Source of the DNA: an uncultured Prevotella sp.
Lineage (GTDB): Bacteria; Bacteroidota; Bacteroidia; Bacteroidales; Bacteroidaceae
Length of the DNA stretch: 64,000 nt
Assembly (NCBI GenBank): GCA_944319915.1
Contig: CALUEY010000003.1
Span: forward strand, 102,475 to 166,474
Reading direction: 5' to 3'
Part shown: positions 1-7,553 of the stretch, piece by piece
How the letters are laid out: every line of letters begins with the position of its first letter
Numbering within the stretch: position 1 is the first letter of the stretch
Notes under the pieces: model-generated
Seen by the model: the letters and a program-made list of their open reading frames with translations, nothing else
Told to the model about the DNA's origin: nothing
Database searches by the model: none
Position numbers and translations under genes: made by a program

Positions 1-40
1 TAAATAAAGTTAACGGGGGGGGGTAAATTGGGCTTTACTG

Positions 41-71
41 TTGCTTTTCCTTAATTAGTTTATTATCTTTG
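41..71 (+). promoter_or_regulatory. Bacteroidota-type promoter of the fimbrial locus
   Basis: TATCTTTG at 64-71 matches the Bacteroidota -7 consensus TAnnTTTG, and TTG at 41-43 lies 20 bases upstream where the -33 element is expected. It is the only good promoter match before the first fimbrial gene. A run of nine G residues (15-23) sits just upstream of it. The implied 5' leader is about 280 bases. Confidence 0.6.
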
Positions 72-352
72 CACCTTAAATAAAGGCATTTGGCGGGTAG
101 CAACAGGAAAATATGGTAAAAGTAAATAATGTCAAGCTCCGCCGGTTAATCAGGTAATCGCTTTTTTTGTGGGCGATGGACATTTCCCGATGGGGGGCTA
201 TATGGTTTGGGCATTGGTTGATACCGGGCTTCATGTCGAGGCTCTTTCATTGTGGCGCTCTTTAGGTTTTCGGGCAGATGGCGGTTGTGGCTGCGGCTGT
301 GCGGGAATTGTTATATAGGAAAATATTTACTAGCAAATATTATAACGATTAT
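72..352 (+). other. Long untranslated leader of the fimbrial operon
   Basis: About 280 bases separate the promoter from the likely first start codon. It holds a 14-codon ATG frame (113-157), an uninterrupted run of T (about 172-178), and a short AT-rich stretch before the gene. The small frame could be a leader peptide, but it has no run of a single amino acid and no clear attenuator hairpin follows, so no function is claimed. Nothing else recognisable is seen. Confidence 0.3.
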
Positions 353-967
353 ATGTTGAGTTCATGCAAGATGAATGGTAGTGGTAAACATAGGCTCGCG
401 GGCTTTGTGTTGGTTGTTGTCATGCTGCTGTCCGTGGGGGCGCAGCGCTCGTTTGCCCAAAGCATTGCTTTGAAGACCAACGCTTTATATTGGACAACAA
501 CTACGCTAAATGCCGGGGCTGAGTTCCGCGTGGCTCCCAAGTGGACGGTGGGCATCACCGCCGGCTACAATCCCTTTACTTATTCCGACAACACCAAGCT
601 AAAGCACGTGCTCATTGAGCCGGAGGCGCGCTACTGGCTCTGCTCGCCATTCGCGGGCCACTTCATCGGGGCCAACGCCATCTATTCGCATTACAATGCC
701 GGCAACATCGATGTGCCTTTCGGCATCTTCCCCGAGCTTGACGACCACCGCTTCCAGGGCGACCTCGGCGCCGTCGGCTTCGTCTACGGCTACAGCTGGA
801 TGCTCGGCCGGCGCTGGAGCATCGAGGCCGCCATCGGCATCGGCGTCGGCGTAACCCACTACAAGAAATACATGTGCGAGGTGTGCGGCTCGCAGGTGGA
901 CGACCACACGCGCTGGCTCTTCATGCCCACCAAGCTCGCCGTCTCGGCAATATACTACATAAGGTAA
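353..967 (+). CDS. DUF3575 outer-membrane barrel-like protein of a fimbrial locus
   Basis: A small secreted protein of the DUF3575 family, predicted to be an outer-membrane beta-barrel. After a hydrophobic signal (GFVLVVVMLLSVG, cleavage near SFAQS) come alternating aromatic and glycine-rich strands such as NALYWTTTTLNAGAEF and GAVGFVYGYSWMLG, ending in IYYIR, typical of a barrel end. The open frame extends upstream to 278, but that extension precedes a signal peptide and looks untranslated. The start at 353 (MLSSC) is chosen; 371 (MNGSG) is equally plausible. In Bacteroidales, DUF3575 genes commonly head Mfa-type fimbrial operons next to a DUF3868 gene, as here. The family assignment rests on the strand pattern and context; its exact role in fimbrial assembly is not known to me. 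Confidence 0.8.
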   Translation: MLSSCKMNGSGKHRLAGFVLVVVMLLSVGAQRSFAQSIALKTNALYWTTTTLNAGAEFRVAPKWTVGITAGYNPFTYSDNTKLKHVLIEPEARYWLCSPFAGHFIGANAIYSHYNAGNIDVPFGIFPELDDHRFQGDLGAVGFVYGYSWMLGRRWSIEAAIGIGVGVTHYKKYMCEVCGSQVDDHTRWLFMPTKLAVSAIYYIR

Positions 968-1020
968 TTAAGAATTAAGAATTAAAAATTAAAAGAAAAT
1001 GCTGCGTGGATGCTCCCGGC

Positions 1021-1137
1021 TCTCCCATTGAGCCTATCGGCCCTATTTGGCTTATCGGCCTATTCGGCTTATCGGGCCTATTCGGCTTATCGGGCCTATT
1101 TGCCCTATCCGGCCTATTTGCCCTATTCCTCCCAGCC
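1021..1137. repeat. Tandem degenerate 9-bp repeat (cctatttgg / cttatcggc type)
   Basis: About twelve imperfect 9-base units of the form (g)cctat(t/c)(t/c)gg or gcttatcgg run through the gap between the first two fimbrial genes. The same unit type recurs inside the Mfa2-like coding region (5801-5892) and upstream of the minus-strand lipoprotein (19955-20041). No terminator or promoter is evident in it. Confidence 0.75.
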
Positions 1138-1179
1138 CTCCCATGAAAGAAAAAAAAGAAAACTATAATATGTTATGAT

Positions 1180-2571
1180 ATGAAGAGAATGTCATCATTG
1201 ATAAATACCGCACTCTGTGCAGCCTTCATGCTGGCAGCCCTCCCGCTTGCCGGTGAGGGCGTAGCGGCCCCCTCTCCACGGGAGAGGGCGGGGGGAGAGG
1301 CATCCCCCCGCCTCGTAGAGTGGCGCGACAGCACCGCCCTGCGCCTTGCCTTCTCGCTGGCTGAGGGCGGCGATGTGGGCAGCGACTACTCCGTGTGGGC
1401 CATGCCCATGCTCACCAACGGGCGGGGCGACACGCTGCGGCTCTCGCCCTCGGTGTTCCGCGGCAAGCGCAACCGCCGCTACACCGACCGCGCGCGCTTC
1501 TTCGGCGACGCCCCGGCGGCCTCGGGCCGCGAGGTGGCGGCAGGCCAGGCCGTGCCTTACTCCGTGGAGCTTACGCGCGCCGAGGCCCCGTGGCTGTGGC
1601 AGGGCCGCATCAGCGTTGATGCCGCCCGCGAGGGCGAGGGCTGCTGCGAGGTGGAGCCGCTGCCCCGGGCCCATATAGGCCACTTTGCCTACGTGCCGCC
1701 GTTCCGCCCGGCGCTGGCCCTCGTGCCGGAGCGTGGCAGGGCCGGCGAGCTGCAGAAGGACAACCCCGTGCTGCGTCACATATCGCAGTACCGGCCCTAC
1801 GACGGCTCGCCAATGGAGGGCGCGCTGCTCGTGCACTTCGAGCTTGACCGCCACGTGCTCCTGCACGACTTCCGCGACAACGGCCCCACGCTCGACCGCA
1901 TCATCGACATCACCCGGGCCATCATGGCCGACACGGCCTCTACCGTGAAGAAGATTCAGATAGTGGGCCTGGCATCCGTCGACGGCCCGCGCCGCCACAA
2001 CATAGAGCTGGCCGGCCACCGCGTGATGGCCCTCAAGGACTATGTGCAGAGCCGCGTGCCCACGCCCGACTCGCTCTACGAGACGGTGAACGGTGGCGAG
2101 GGCTGGCGCGAGCTGCGCTACACGCTGGCCGCCACCCGTTCGCCCTGGCGCGACCGCCTGCTGCGCATCATCGACACCGAGGCTGATGCCGACCGCCGCG
2201 AGTGGCTCATGAAGCGGCTCGACGGGGGGCGCGCCTACCGCTGGCTGCGCGACAGCGTGCTGGCCGACCAGCGCAACTCGGGCTACATGCGCATCTACTA
2301 CGACTTCAAGCCCGACACCGCCGCCGAGGTGATAAATCGCGCCACGCGACTGCTTTGGCAGGGGCGCAACGACGAGGCCCTCAGTCTGCTGCTCACCGTG
2401 GAGGCCGACGAGCGCGCGCAGAACGCCCTCGGCGTGGCCTGCTTCCTTACGGGCCGCCGCACCGAGGCCATCAGCCGACTGCGCCGCGCCATCAGCCATG
2501 GCAACGCCGAGGCCCGCGAGAACCTGCGCCAGTATGAGCGGATAATTGAGGCGGAAAGGCTTAACAAGTGA
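1180..2571 (+). CDS. DUF3868/OmpA-like protein of the fimbrial locus
   Basis: A 463-residue secreted protein with a signal peptide (CAAFMLAALPLAG). The N-terminal half resembles DUF3868 proteins, which regularly accompany DUF3575 genes. Residues about 215-300 look like an OmpA-type peptidoglycan-binding region (LLVHFELDRHVL, then KKIQIVGLASVDG and NIELAGHRVMALKDYV). The C-terminal ~80 residues (RLLWQGRNDEALSLLL, ALGVACFLTGRRTEAISRL) read as TPR-like helices. It probably links the fimbrial machinery to the cell wall. Odd: residues about 26-42, just after the signal peptide (GVAAPSPRERAGGEAS), are encoded by an intergenic-type 45-bp palindromic repeat (1257-1301) that has a second copy at 4956-5000. 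An alternative start inside the signal cannot be excluded. Confidence 0.75.
   Translation: MKRMSSLINTALCAAFMLAALPLAGEGVAAPSPRERAGGEASPRLVEWRDSTALRLAFSLAEGGDVGSDYSVWAMPMLTNGRGDTLRLSPSVFRGKRNRRYTDRARFFGDAPAASGREVAAGQAVPYSVELTRAEAPWLWQGRISVDAAREGEGCCEVEPLPRAHIGHFAYVPPFRPALALVPERGRAGELQKDNPVLRHISQYRPYDGSPMEGALLVHFELDRHVLLHDFRDNGPTLDRIIDITRAIMADTASTVKKIQIVGLASVDGPRRHNIELAGHRVMALKDYVQSRVPTPDSLYETVNGGEGWRELRYTLAATRSPWRDRLLRIIDTEADADRREWLMKRLDGGRAYRWLRDSVLADQRNSGYMRIYYDFKPDTAAEVINRATRLLWQGRNDEALSLLLTVEADERAQNALGVACFLTGRRTEAISRLRRAISHGNAEARENLRQYERIIEAERLNK
1257..1301. repeat. 45-bp palindromic repeat, copy 1 (inside coding sequence)
   Basis: Near-identical to 4956-5000, with one clear substitution (c to t). 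Its core CCCTCTCC-acg-GGAGAGGG is a perfect inverted repeat. This copy is translated in frame in the DUF3868-like gene, immediately after the signal peptide; copy 2 lies upstream of a start codon. Confidence 0.85.
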
Positions 2572-2774
2572 GGAAGGCCATGAAGTTAAAAATTAAAAGT
2601 TAAAAGATAAAAGATAAAAATTAAAAGAATATGTGGGCAGGCCTTAGGGGGTGCGGCATTCTTGCCGCGCGCCGCCATCTCCCCGCTGCAGCCCCCTCTC
2701 CCTGCGGTCCCGCTGCCTCCCACGCAGCCCACCCTGCTGCCCGCCCCGCTGCGGCCCCGTTGCCCTCCCCCGTT

Positions 2775-2825
2775 GCGGCGGGTTTGCAACCCGCCGCCTC
2801 CCCTGGGCCGGGTCTCAGACCCGGC
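2775..2825. repeat. REP-like palindromes, two units
   Basis: Two perfect palindromes sit back to back: a GCGGCGGG arm around ttgca (2775-2797) and GCCGGGTCTCAGACCCGGC (2807-2825). The same family occurs at 4719-4867 and 22890-23010. The gap to the fimbrillin gene is only 41 bases. A role as mRNA stabiliser or attenuator is possible but not shown. Confidence 0.85.
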
Positions 2826-2866
2826 AAAATGAAACAAACAATCAACCCCAATAAAAACAAACAATT

Positions 2867-4687
2867 ATGAAGAATCAAAAACATTTTGCCTTGATGAGCG
2901 CAATGCTGCTCTCAGGCGCAGTAGCTTTCACAGCTTGCTCGTCCGACGATGAGCTGGCAGCAGAGGGCAACCCGCAGCCCACAGTGCCGGGCCAAGTGGT
3001 GAAGACGAGCTTTGCTCTCAACATCCCTTATGGTGGCCCCGACACCCGTATGACCGCCGGTAACACGCAGAACGGCAGTCCTGTTAGCTTCCTCGGCATG
3101 GATAACATCCACCTGCTGTCGTTCGCTTCCCAGCCTACTGCTGGCAATGAGGTCGCCTCTTCGGTGATTCCCCTCACCGACCTTAACACTACTGACATCA
3201 GCACCTCGCACTCGTCCAAGATTTACAGCGACGTCAATGTGCCTGTAGGCACCAAGGGCTTCCTCTTCTACGCCACGGCTCCCATGGGTACCGACGCAGT
3301 CGGCAAGTTTGCCAAAGGTGTGCTTAACGACGCCAAGCTCGCAACTGAAGGTACCACCAACCTCAGCCAGCTCACCTTTGCCCTTGAGCCGGTGCTCGGC
3401 AATAACGTCACCGTAAGCACCAACGAAGAGGCCAAGAAGCTGCTCGCAGTGCTCAATGCAGTGGAGAATGTTTCCAACTGGAGCACTAGCTCTGACGAGG
3501 AATTTAAGGCTCTCCATACCGCCTTTGTAACCATGAAGGCCGGCTCGGCAAACAACATCAAGCTGGCTCTGGAAAACCTCTACAACACCGTGGAGCGTTG
3601 GGCATCGGCAGCTGTTGAAAGCACCGACAAGACCGCCGCACTGGCCATCCGCACCGCCATCACAAGCGGTAGTACATTCACCGTTACTGGCGATGCTGCT
3701 CCCTACACGCTGAGCACCACGCTCACCTTCCCGCAGAACCTCAACCTGCCCGATGGTGCAGTGGAGCTGGCTGCTGATGGCACCGCAGGCCAAAAGTTCT
3801 CTTACGTTGAGGATGCCACGGGCAGCGGCAATGTGTTCGGTGCCAAGAAGCTGAAGGCTACGGACATCTGCTTCCCCACATCGCTCTATTACTTCATCAA
3901 CACTGACCTCGCCGCCAGCAATGACGAGGTGGAAACATGGCCATCCACTACTAACAATTGGGTAACTTCAGCTCCTTGGGTCACCAATAATACAGCCTGG
4001 GGCAACGCCGTTACCGCCACCACCCGTTCCATCGCCTTGAAGAAGAACATCCAGTATGGCGTGGCCAACCTGAAGCTCACCGTGAAGTGCAAGGCTGCAC
4101 AGCTGCAGGACAAGGGCACCGAAAGCAATCCCGCAGTGTGGGTTAACGTGCCTGCCGAGGGATTCCCCGTTACGGCTGTGCTCGTGGGTGGACAGCCCAC
4201 ACTGGCCGACTGGAAGCTGGAACCTGCCGCCAGCACTCAGATGGATAAGACCATCTACGACAAGTGCGCAACCGATGATGACAACAAGCTCGTGGCCAAG
4301 GCCGGCACCCCCAGCACCCCCAACTACACCCTCGTGCTGAGCGACACCCTCGCCACCGCGCAGAAGGTTAACTTCGCCGTGGAGCTTGTGAACAACAGCG
4401 GCGTGGAGTTCCGCGGCGCTGACGGCATCATCCCCGTAGGCGGCAAGTTCTACCTCGTGGGCCAGCTCGACCCGGCAGAGTCCGGCAACTCCACCAAGCC
4501 CGCTAACTGGACCAAAGCCCACATCTTCGCTGCCGATCACACCACTACGGCCAACGTAACCATCAGCAGCCTCGCGTCTGCCTACAACACCATCCCCGAC
4601 CTGCGCGCCACAAAGATGGAGCTGGGTCTCTCGGTTGACCTCTCATGGTCTGCCGGTATGAGCTTCGACGTGGAGATTGGAGAGTAA
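2867..4687 (+). CDS. Mfa1-type fimbrillin, likely major fimbrial subunit (lipoprotein precursor)
   Basis: A 606-residue lipoprotein precursor. The signal peptide ends in a lipobox (GAVAFTACSSDD, Cys about 24), followed by an acidic linker and a region with an arginine (GGPDTRMTAGN) placed like the Arg-gingipain-type maturation site of Porphyromonas fimbrillins. The body is rich in Ala/Thr/Asn with beta-strand patterns, and the C-terminus (GMSFDVEIGE) resembles the donor-strand tail of Mfa1-like proteins. In known Mfa/FimA systems the precursor is exported as a lipoprotein, cleaved at the cell surface and polymerised. Codon use is less GC-extreme than in the neighbouring anchor gene, as expected for a highly expressed gene. 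It lies between the DUF3575/DUF3868 pair and a typical Mfa2-type anchor. Family call is firm; 'major subunit' is inferred from order and size. Confidence 0.75.
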   Translation: MKNQKHFALMSAMLLSGAVAFTACSSDDELAAEGNPQPTVPGQVVKTSFALNIPYGGPDTRMTAGNTQNGSPVSFLGMDNIHLLSFASQPTAGNEVASSVIPLTDLNTTDISTSHSSKIYSDVNVPVGTKGFLFYATAPMGTDAVGKFAKGVLNDAKLATEGTTNLSQLTFALEPVLGNNVTVSTNEEAKKLLAVLNAVENVSNWSTSSDEEFKALHTAFVTMKAGSANNIKLALENLYNTVERWASAAVESTDKTAALAIRTAITSGSTFTVTGDAAPYTLSTTLTFPQNLNLPDGAVELAADGTAGQKFSYVEDATGSGNVFGAKKLKATDICFPTSLYYFINTDLAASNDEVETWPSTTNNWVTSAPWVTNNTAWGNAVTATTRSIALKKNIQYGVANLKLTVKCKAAQLQDKGTESNPAVWVNVPAEGFPVTAVLVGGQPTLADWKLEPAASTQMDKTIYDKCATDDDNKLVAKAGTPSTPNYTLVLSDTLATAQKVNFAVELVNNSGVEFRGADGIIPVGGKFYLVGQLDPAESGNSTKPANWTKAHIFAADHTTTANVTISSLASAYNTIPDLRATKMELGLSVDLSWSAGMSFDVEIGE

Positions 4688-4718
4688 ACTCTGACTCCTC
4701 CCACGTTCCTCCCACGTT

Positions 4719-4867
4719 GCGGCGGGTTTGCAACCCGCCGCCTCCCGGAGCCGGGTCTGCGACCCGGAAATGCAAATTAAAATGCATGGAAAGTCCGCGC
4801 CCCGTGAGCTTGTGGCTACGGGGGTTGCAAACCCCCAACAGCCTCCCGGCGGGTTGCAAACCCGCCG
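4719..4867. repeat. REP-like palindromes, four units
   Basis: Palindromes at 4719-4741 (same core as 2775-2797), 4751-4767 (CCGGGTCTGCGACCCGG), 4820-4836 (GGGGGTTGCAAACCCCC) and 4847-4867, each a perfect or near-perfect inverted repeat around a ttgcaa or ctgcg loop. They fill most of the 359-base gap after the fimbrillin gene and could act as a hairpin stop that lowers downstream expression, but no T-run follows them. Confidence 0.85.
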
Positions 4868-4955
4868 GAACGTGGCAGCAACTGGTCAGGGCGCTCTAAG
4901 GCCGGAACGTGGTGGAGCGTGGCACCACGACAGGGCTTCCATCACCCTCACCCTC

Positions 4956-5000
4956 GGGCGTAGCGGCTCCCTCTCCACGGGAGAGGGCGGGGGGAGAGGC
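4956..5000. repeat. 45-bp palindromic repeat, copy 2 (intergenic)
   Basis: Second copy of the element at 1257-1301, in the same orientation. It lies about 50 bases before the start of the Mfa2-like gene, so here it is part of the untranslated leader. The frame stays open through it back to 4909, but that extension precedes a normal lipoprotein signal and is judged non-coding. Confidence 0.85.
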
Positions 5001-5046
5001 TTCCAGGGCGGAGCGCCGTTGGCTCGGCCTCCGCTCACAAAGAAAG

Positions 5047-6123
5047 ATGTTGACGAAGATGAAAAAGAACAACAAGAAGATACTCGCATTGCTGGCCCTG
5101 GCCTTGCCCGCCCTGCCCTCGTGCATCAACGAAGACCTCTCGGGCTGCGGCACCGACTACGGCATTACCTACAACGTGAGGCTGCGCACCAACCTGCGCT
5201 CCACGCTCTACGGCGAGCTGTCGGCACCGGCCGAGCAGGCCATGGCCGAGCGCCTGGCCACGGCCCTGGGCGGCGTGTTCACCGACCGCGCCTCCGACCT
5301 CGACCTGGCCTTCTACAACGGCGAGGCCCCGGCCCACCGCGAGGCCCACGAGATGGACGGCTCCTCGGCTACCTATACCATCTACCTGCCCTCGGCCGAC
5401 TACAACCACCTCGCCATTGCCAACGCCGGGGCGGAGCCGCAGGTGAGCGTGGAGGGCGACGCTTACTCCGCCCTCTGCCTGCGCCAGGCCCCTGCCGACA
5501 CCATCGATTCCCACTCCTCCGGCGTCTTTGCCGCGCGGCGGCAGCTCCGCGTGGCCGATGCGGGCGGCAGCTTCAACGTAGACCTCTACATGCAGAACAG
5601 TGCCGTGGCCCTGGTCATCGACCTCAATGGCCACCAGCTCTCCTCTATCAGCGGCTCGCTTAGCGGCATGGCCTCGGCCTTCGCCGTGGCCGACAGTGCC
5701 TACCTCTTCGACCGCAGCACCGTAATCCGCGCCTCGCGCCTCGACGACGGCGCAGGCCGCGTGGCGCTCTACGCCGCCTGCTTCCCTAGCAGGGACCATG
5801 AGGCCTATGAGGCCTATAAGGCCTATAAGACCTATAAGCCCTATAAGCCCTATAAGCCCTATAAGCCTAATAAGCCCTATAGCCCCAATAAGCTTACTGC
5901 CCCCGAGGCTTCCGCCCTCTACCGCCTGGTGGTCTACACCACCGAGAACGGCAGCACCACCGAGAGCACCCTCAGCGTGAGCGAGCCGCTGCGCGCCGGC
6001 GACATAAAGGTGATTAAGGCGCGCATAGGCGATGGCGGCCAGGTGGTCACCGACGCCCCCGAGGTGGGCGTTAGCGTAAAGCTCGACTGGAAGCCCGGCG
6101 GCGACCACGACATAGAAATTTAA
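5047..6123 (+). CDS. FimB/Mfa2-family fimbrial anchor lipoprotein
   Basis: A lipoprotein of the FimB/Mfa2 anchor family. The signal (ILALLALALPALPSC) places the lipid on Cys within the family-typical CINEDLSGC segment, followed by ITYNVRLR-type strands. Characterised Mfa2/FimB proteins sit in the outer membrane and anchor and cap the growing fimbria. Starts at 5047 (MLTKMKK) and 5059 (MKKNNKK) are both reasonable; the longer open frame to 4909 runs through a repeat and is rejected. Odd feature: residues about 252-282 are a tyrosine/lysine repeat (units such as KAYKTYKPYK, KPYKPYKPN) encoded by an in-frame 9-bp tandem repeat that belongs to the same family as non-coding repeats at 1021-1137 and 19955-20041. 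The repeat sits in a predicted loop and its copy number may vary. Confidence 0.85.
   Translation: MLTKMKKNNKKILALLALALPALPSCINEDLSGCGTDYGITYNVRLRTNLRSTLYGELSAPAEQAMAERLATALGGVFTDRASDLDLAFYNGEAPAHREAHEMDGSSATYTIYLPSADYNHLAIANAGAEPQVSVEGDAYSALCLRQAPADTIDSHSSGVFAARRQLRVADAGGSFNVDLYMQNSAVALVIDLNGHQLSSISGSLSGMASAFAVADSAYLFDRSTVIRASRLDDGAGRVALYAACFPSRDHEAYEAYKAYKTYKPYKPYKPYKPNKPYSPNKLTAPEASALYRLVVYTTENGSTTESTLSVSEPLRAGDIKVIKARIGDGGQVVTDAPEVGVSVKLDWKPGGDHDIEI
5801..5892 (+). repeat. In-frame 9-bp tandem repeat within the Mfa2-like gene
   Basis: About ten units of the type cctataag(c/g) run from 5801 to 5892 without breaking the frame, encoding alternating (K/E)(A/P)Y triplets. Because the unit is 9 bp, gain or loss of units changes protein length without a frameshift. 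Similar units occur in two intergenic gaps of this window. Confidence 0.85.
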
Positions 6124-6270
6124 TTAAGAATTAAGAAGTAAGAATTAAGAAATGGCTGCGCCCTTCAACTGGGCAGGGATTGCGGGTGTCCTCAGAACTC
6201 CCAGTTCTCCCAAAGCTCTCAGCTCTCCCAGCCCTCCCAAAGCTCCCAGCCCTCTCAAAATACTTCCATC

Positions 6271-7359
6271 ATGATTAAAGGAATGCTTTCAGCAATCAGC
6301 AAGCTGTGCTTGGCCTTGCCTCTCCTTGCCCTTGCGGCCTGCTCGGGCGACGACGAGGGGGCGTCGGCCTCCGCGCCGCCCACGGAGACGGTGCAGCTCT
6401 ACATAGCCGTGCCTGCCGCTGCCGGCACGCGCCTCGGCGACCCCGGCGAGCCTACCGGCGAAGGGGCCGACTGGGATGAGCTGGCCGTGATGCTTGAGTA
6501 TGTCAGTAACAGCGATGACATAGCCTTGCCGGCGCATAAGCGCCTTGTAAGGACCATTACCAAGGAGGAGTTCTTGCGCCTGCCGTCGCTCGATGCCGAG
6601 GGCCGCGTAAAGCTGCTCGCGCTCGACGTGCAGCCCGGCGACGTGCATATATATGGCGTGACGTACAGCAGCGGCATCGCGGTGACTGACGGTGTTAAAG
6701 ACCTCGGCGACGTCATCGACGGCTGGGCTAACAGTACCGACGCTGTGGCCTCGCTCACCATCCCCAACAGCTATGCCCAAGACTATGCCAACCGCGTGGG
6801 CAAGTTCCTCAGCGTGGCCACGGGCTTCTATGCCGATGCCAGAGGCGGCCTTGGCACCTACGAGATTCGCCAAGGCACTGAGGGTGAGGTGGGGCAGGCC
6901 ACGCCCACTATGACCCTCACCCGCCTTGCCGCCAAGATAGACATACAGTGGGATGCTGCCGATGCCTATCCCAAATATACCAATGTGGTAGTGACTGGCT
7001 TCACTTTTCATGGCGAGACTAACGCCGGAGGCTCTGATATCCAAAGCGACCCTGGCCGTGGCCGCCTCTTCCCCACGCTCTATGCTGGCAACGAAATCCT
7101 TGGCGGCCAGTCCACATTTCTCAACACCACGGAGATAAGCCAGCGCAATGGCCGCGTCTACCACTATGTGTTCCCCGATGGCGTTGGCACGCCAAGGGTA
7201 ACGTTCAGCATATCGGCAAAAGGTGTAGATTCTAAACCTTACACCTTCACCTTTCCCTCCCCCCTCCGCAAAGCCACGTGGTATAAAGTGAACACCACCA
7301 TCCGAGGCTTGAACGGTCAAACGACATTTGAACTCGAAAACATGGAGAGCGGAAAGTGA
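6271..7359 (+). CDS. Fimbrillin-like lipoprotein (probable minor or tip subunit)
   Basis: A 362-residue lipoprotein with signal LALPLLALAACSGDD (lipobox LAAC, Cys about 23). The N-terminal domain carries ETVQLYIAVPAAAGTR, with an arginine placed like the maturation cleavage site of fimbrillins, and the protein contains the LTRLAAKIDIQWD segment typical of Mfa-like fimbrillin proteins (the L.R..AK..i motif). It follows the anchor gene, where accessory or tip subunits lie in Mfa loci, and precedes a giant secreted protein. The C-terminus (TTFELENMESGK) is hydrophilic. The family is recognisable; whether it is a shaft, adaptor or tip protein is an inference from order. Start at 6271 (MIKGM) gives a normal signal; 6283 (MLSAIS) is an alternative. 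Confidence 0.75.
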   Translation: MIKGMLSAISKLCLALPLLALAACSGDDEGASASAPPTETVQLYIAVPAAAGTRLGDPGEPTGEGADWDELAVMLEYVSNSDDIALPAHKRLVRTITKEEFLRLPSLDAEGRVKLLALDVQPGDVHIYGVTYSSGIAVTDGVKDLGDVIDGWANSTDAVASLTIPNSYAQDYANRVGKFLSVATGFYADARGGLGTYEIRQGTEGEVGQATPTMTLTRLAAKIDIQWDAADAYPKYTNVVVTGFTFHGETNAGGSDIQSDPGRGRLFPTLYAGNEILGGQSTFLNTTEISQRNGRVYHYVFPDGVGTPRVTFSISAKGVDSKPYTFTFPSPLRKATWYKVNTTIRGLNGQTTFELENMESGK

Positions 7360-7530
7360 AGAATGAAGAGTGAAGAGTGAAGAATGAAGAGTGACGAGTG
7401 AAGAATGAAGAAGCCCCCTCCGGCTCCCCCAAAGGGGGAGTGAGGAGCCACTCAAACTGGGGAGAAGCCCCGAGTCAAGGGCGTGACACGCAAACATCTT
7501 AACTCCTTAACTTCTTAACTTCTTAACTCC
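7357..7530. repeat. Intergenic low-complexity repeats (gaagagtgaagaat units, cttaactt units) and a palindrome
   Basis: Just after the fimbrillin-like gene come repeated gtgaagaat(g/t)aaga units (7357-7408), a palindrome CTCCCCCaaaGGGGGAG (7425-7441), then cttaactt/cttaactcc units (7497-7530). The first and last unit types recur around 19105-19204 and 19340-19381. No promoter match is seen, so the giant gene downstream may be read through from the fimbrial operon. Confidence 0.6.
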
Positions 7531-7553
7531 AAAATAAAAAAATAAAGACTGCG

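Noticed and set aside
113-157. 14-codon frame in the fimbrial leader as a regulatory leader peptide
   Set aside because: No amino-acid run, no attenuator hairpin with T-run, and no conservation information; kept only as a note in the leader entry.
4909-5046. Upstream extension of the Mfa2-like gene
   Set aside because: It runs through the 45-bp repeat and precedes a normal lipoprotein signal peptide starting at 5047/5059.
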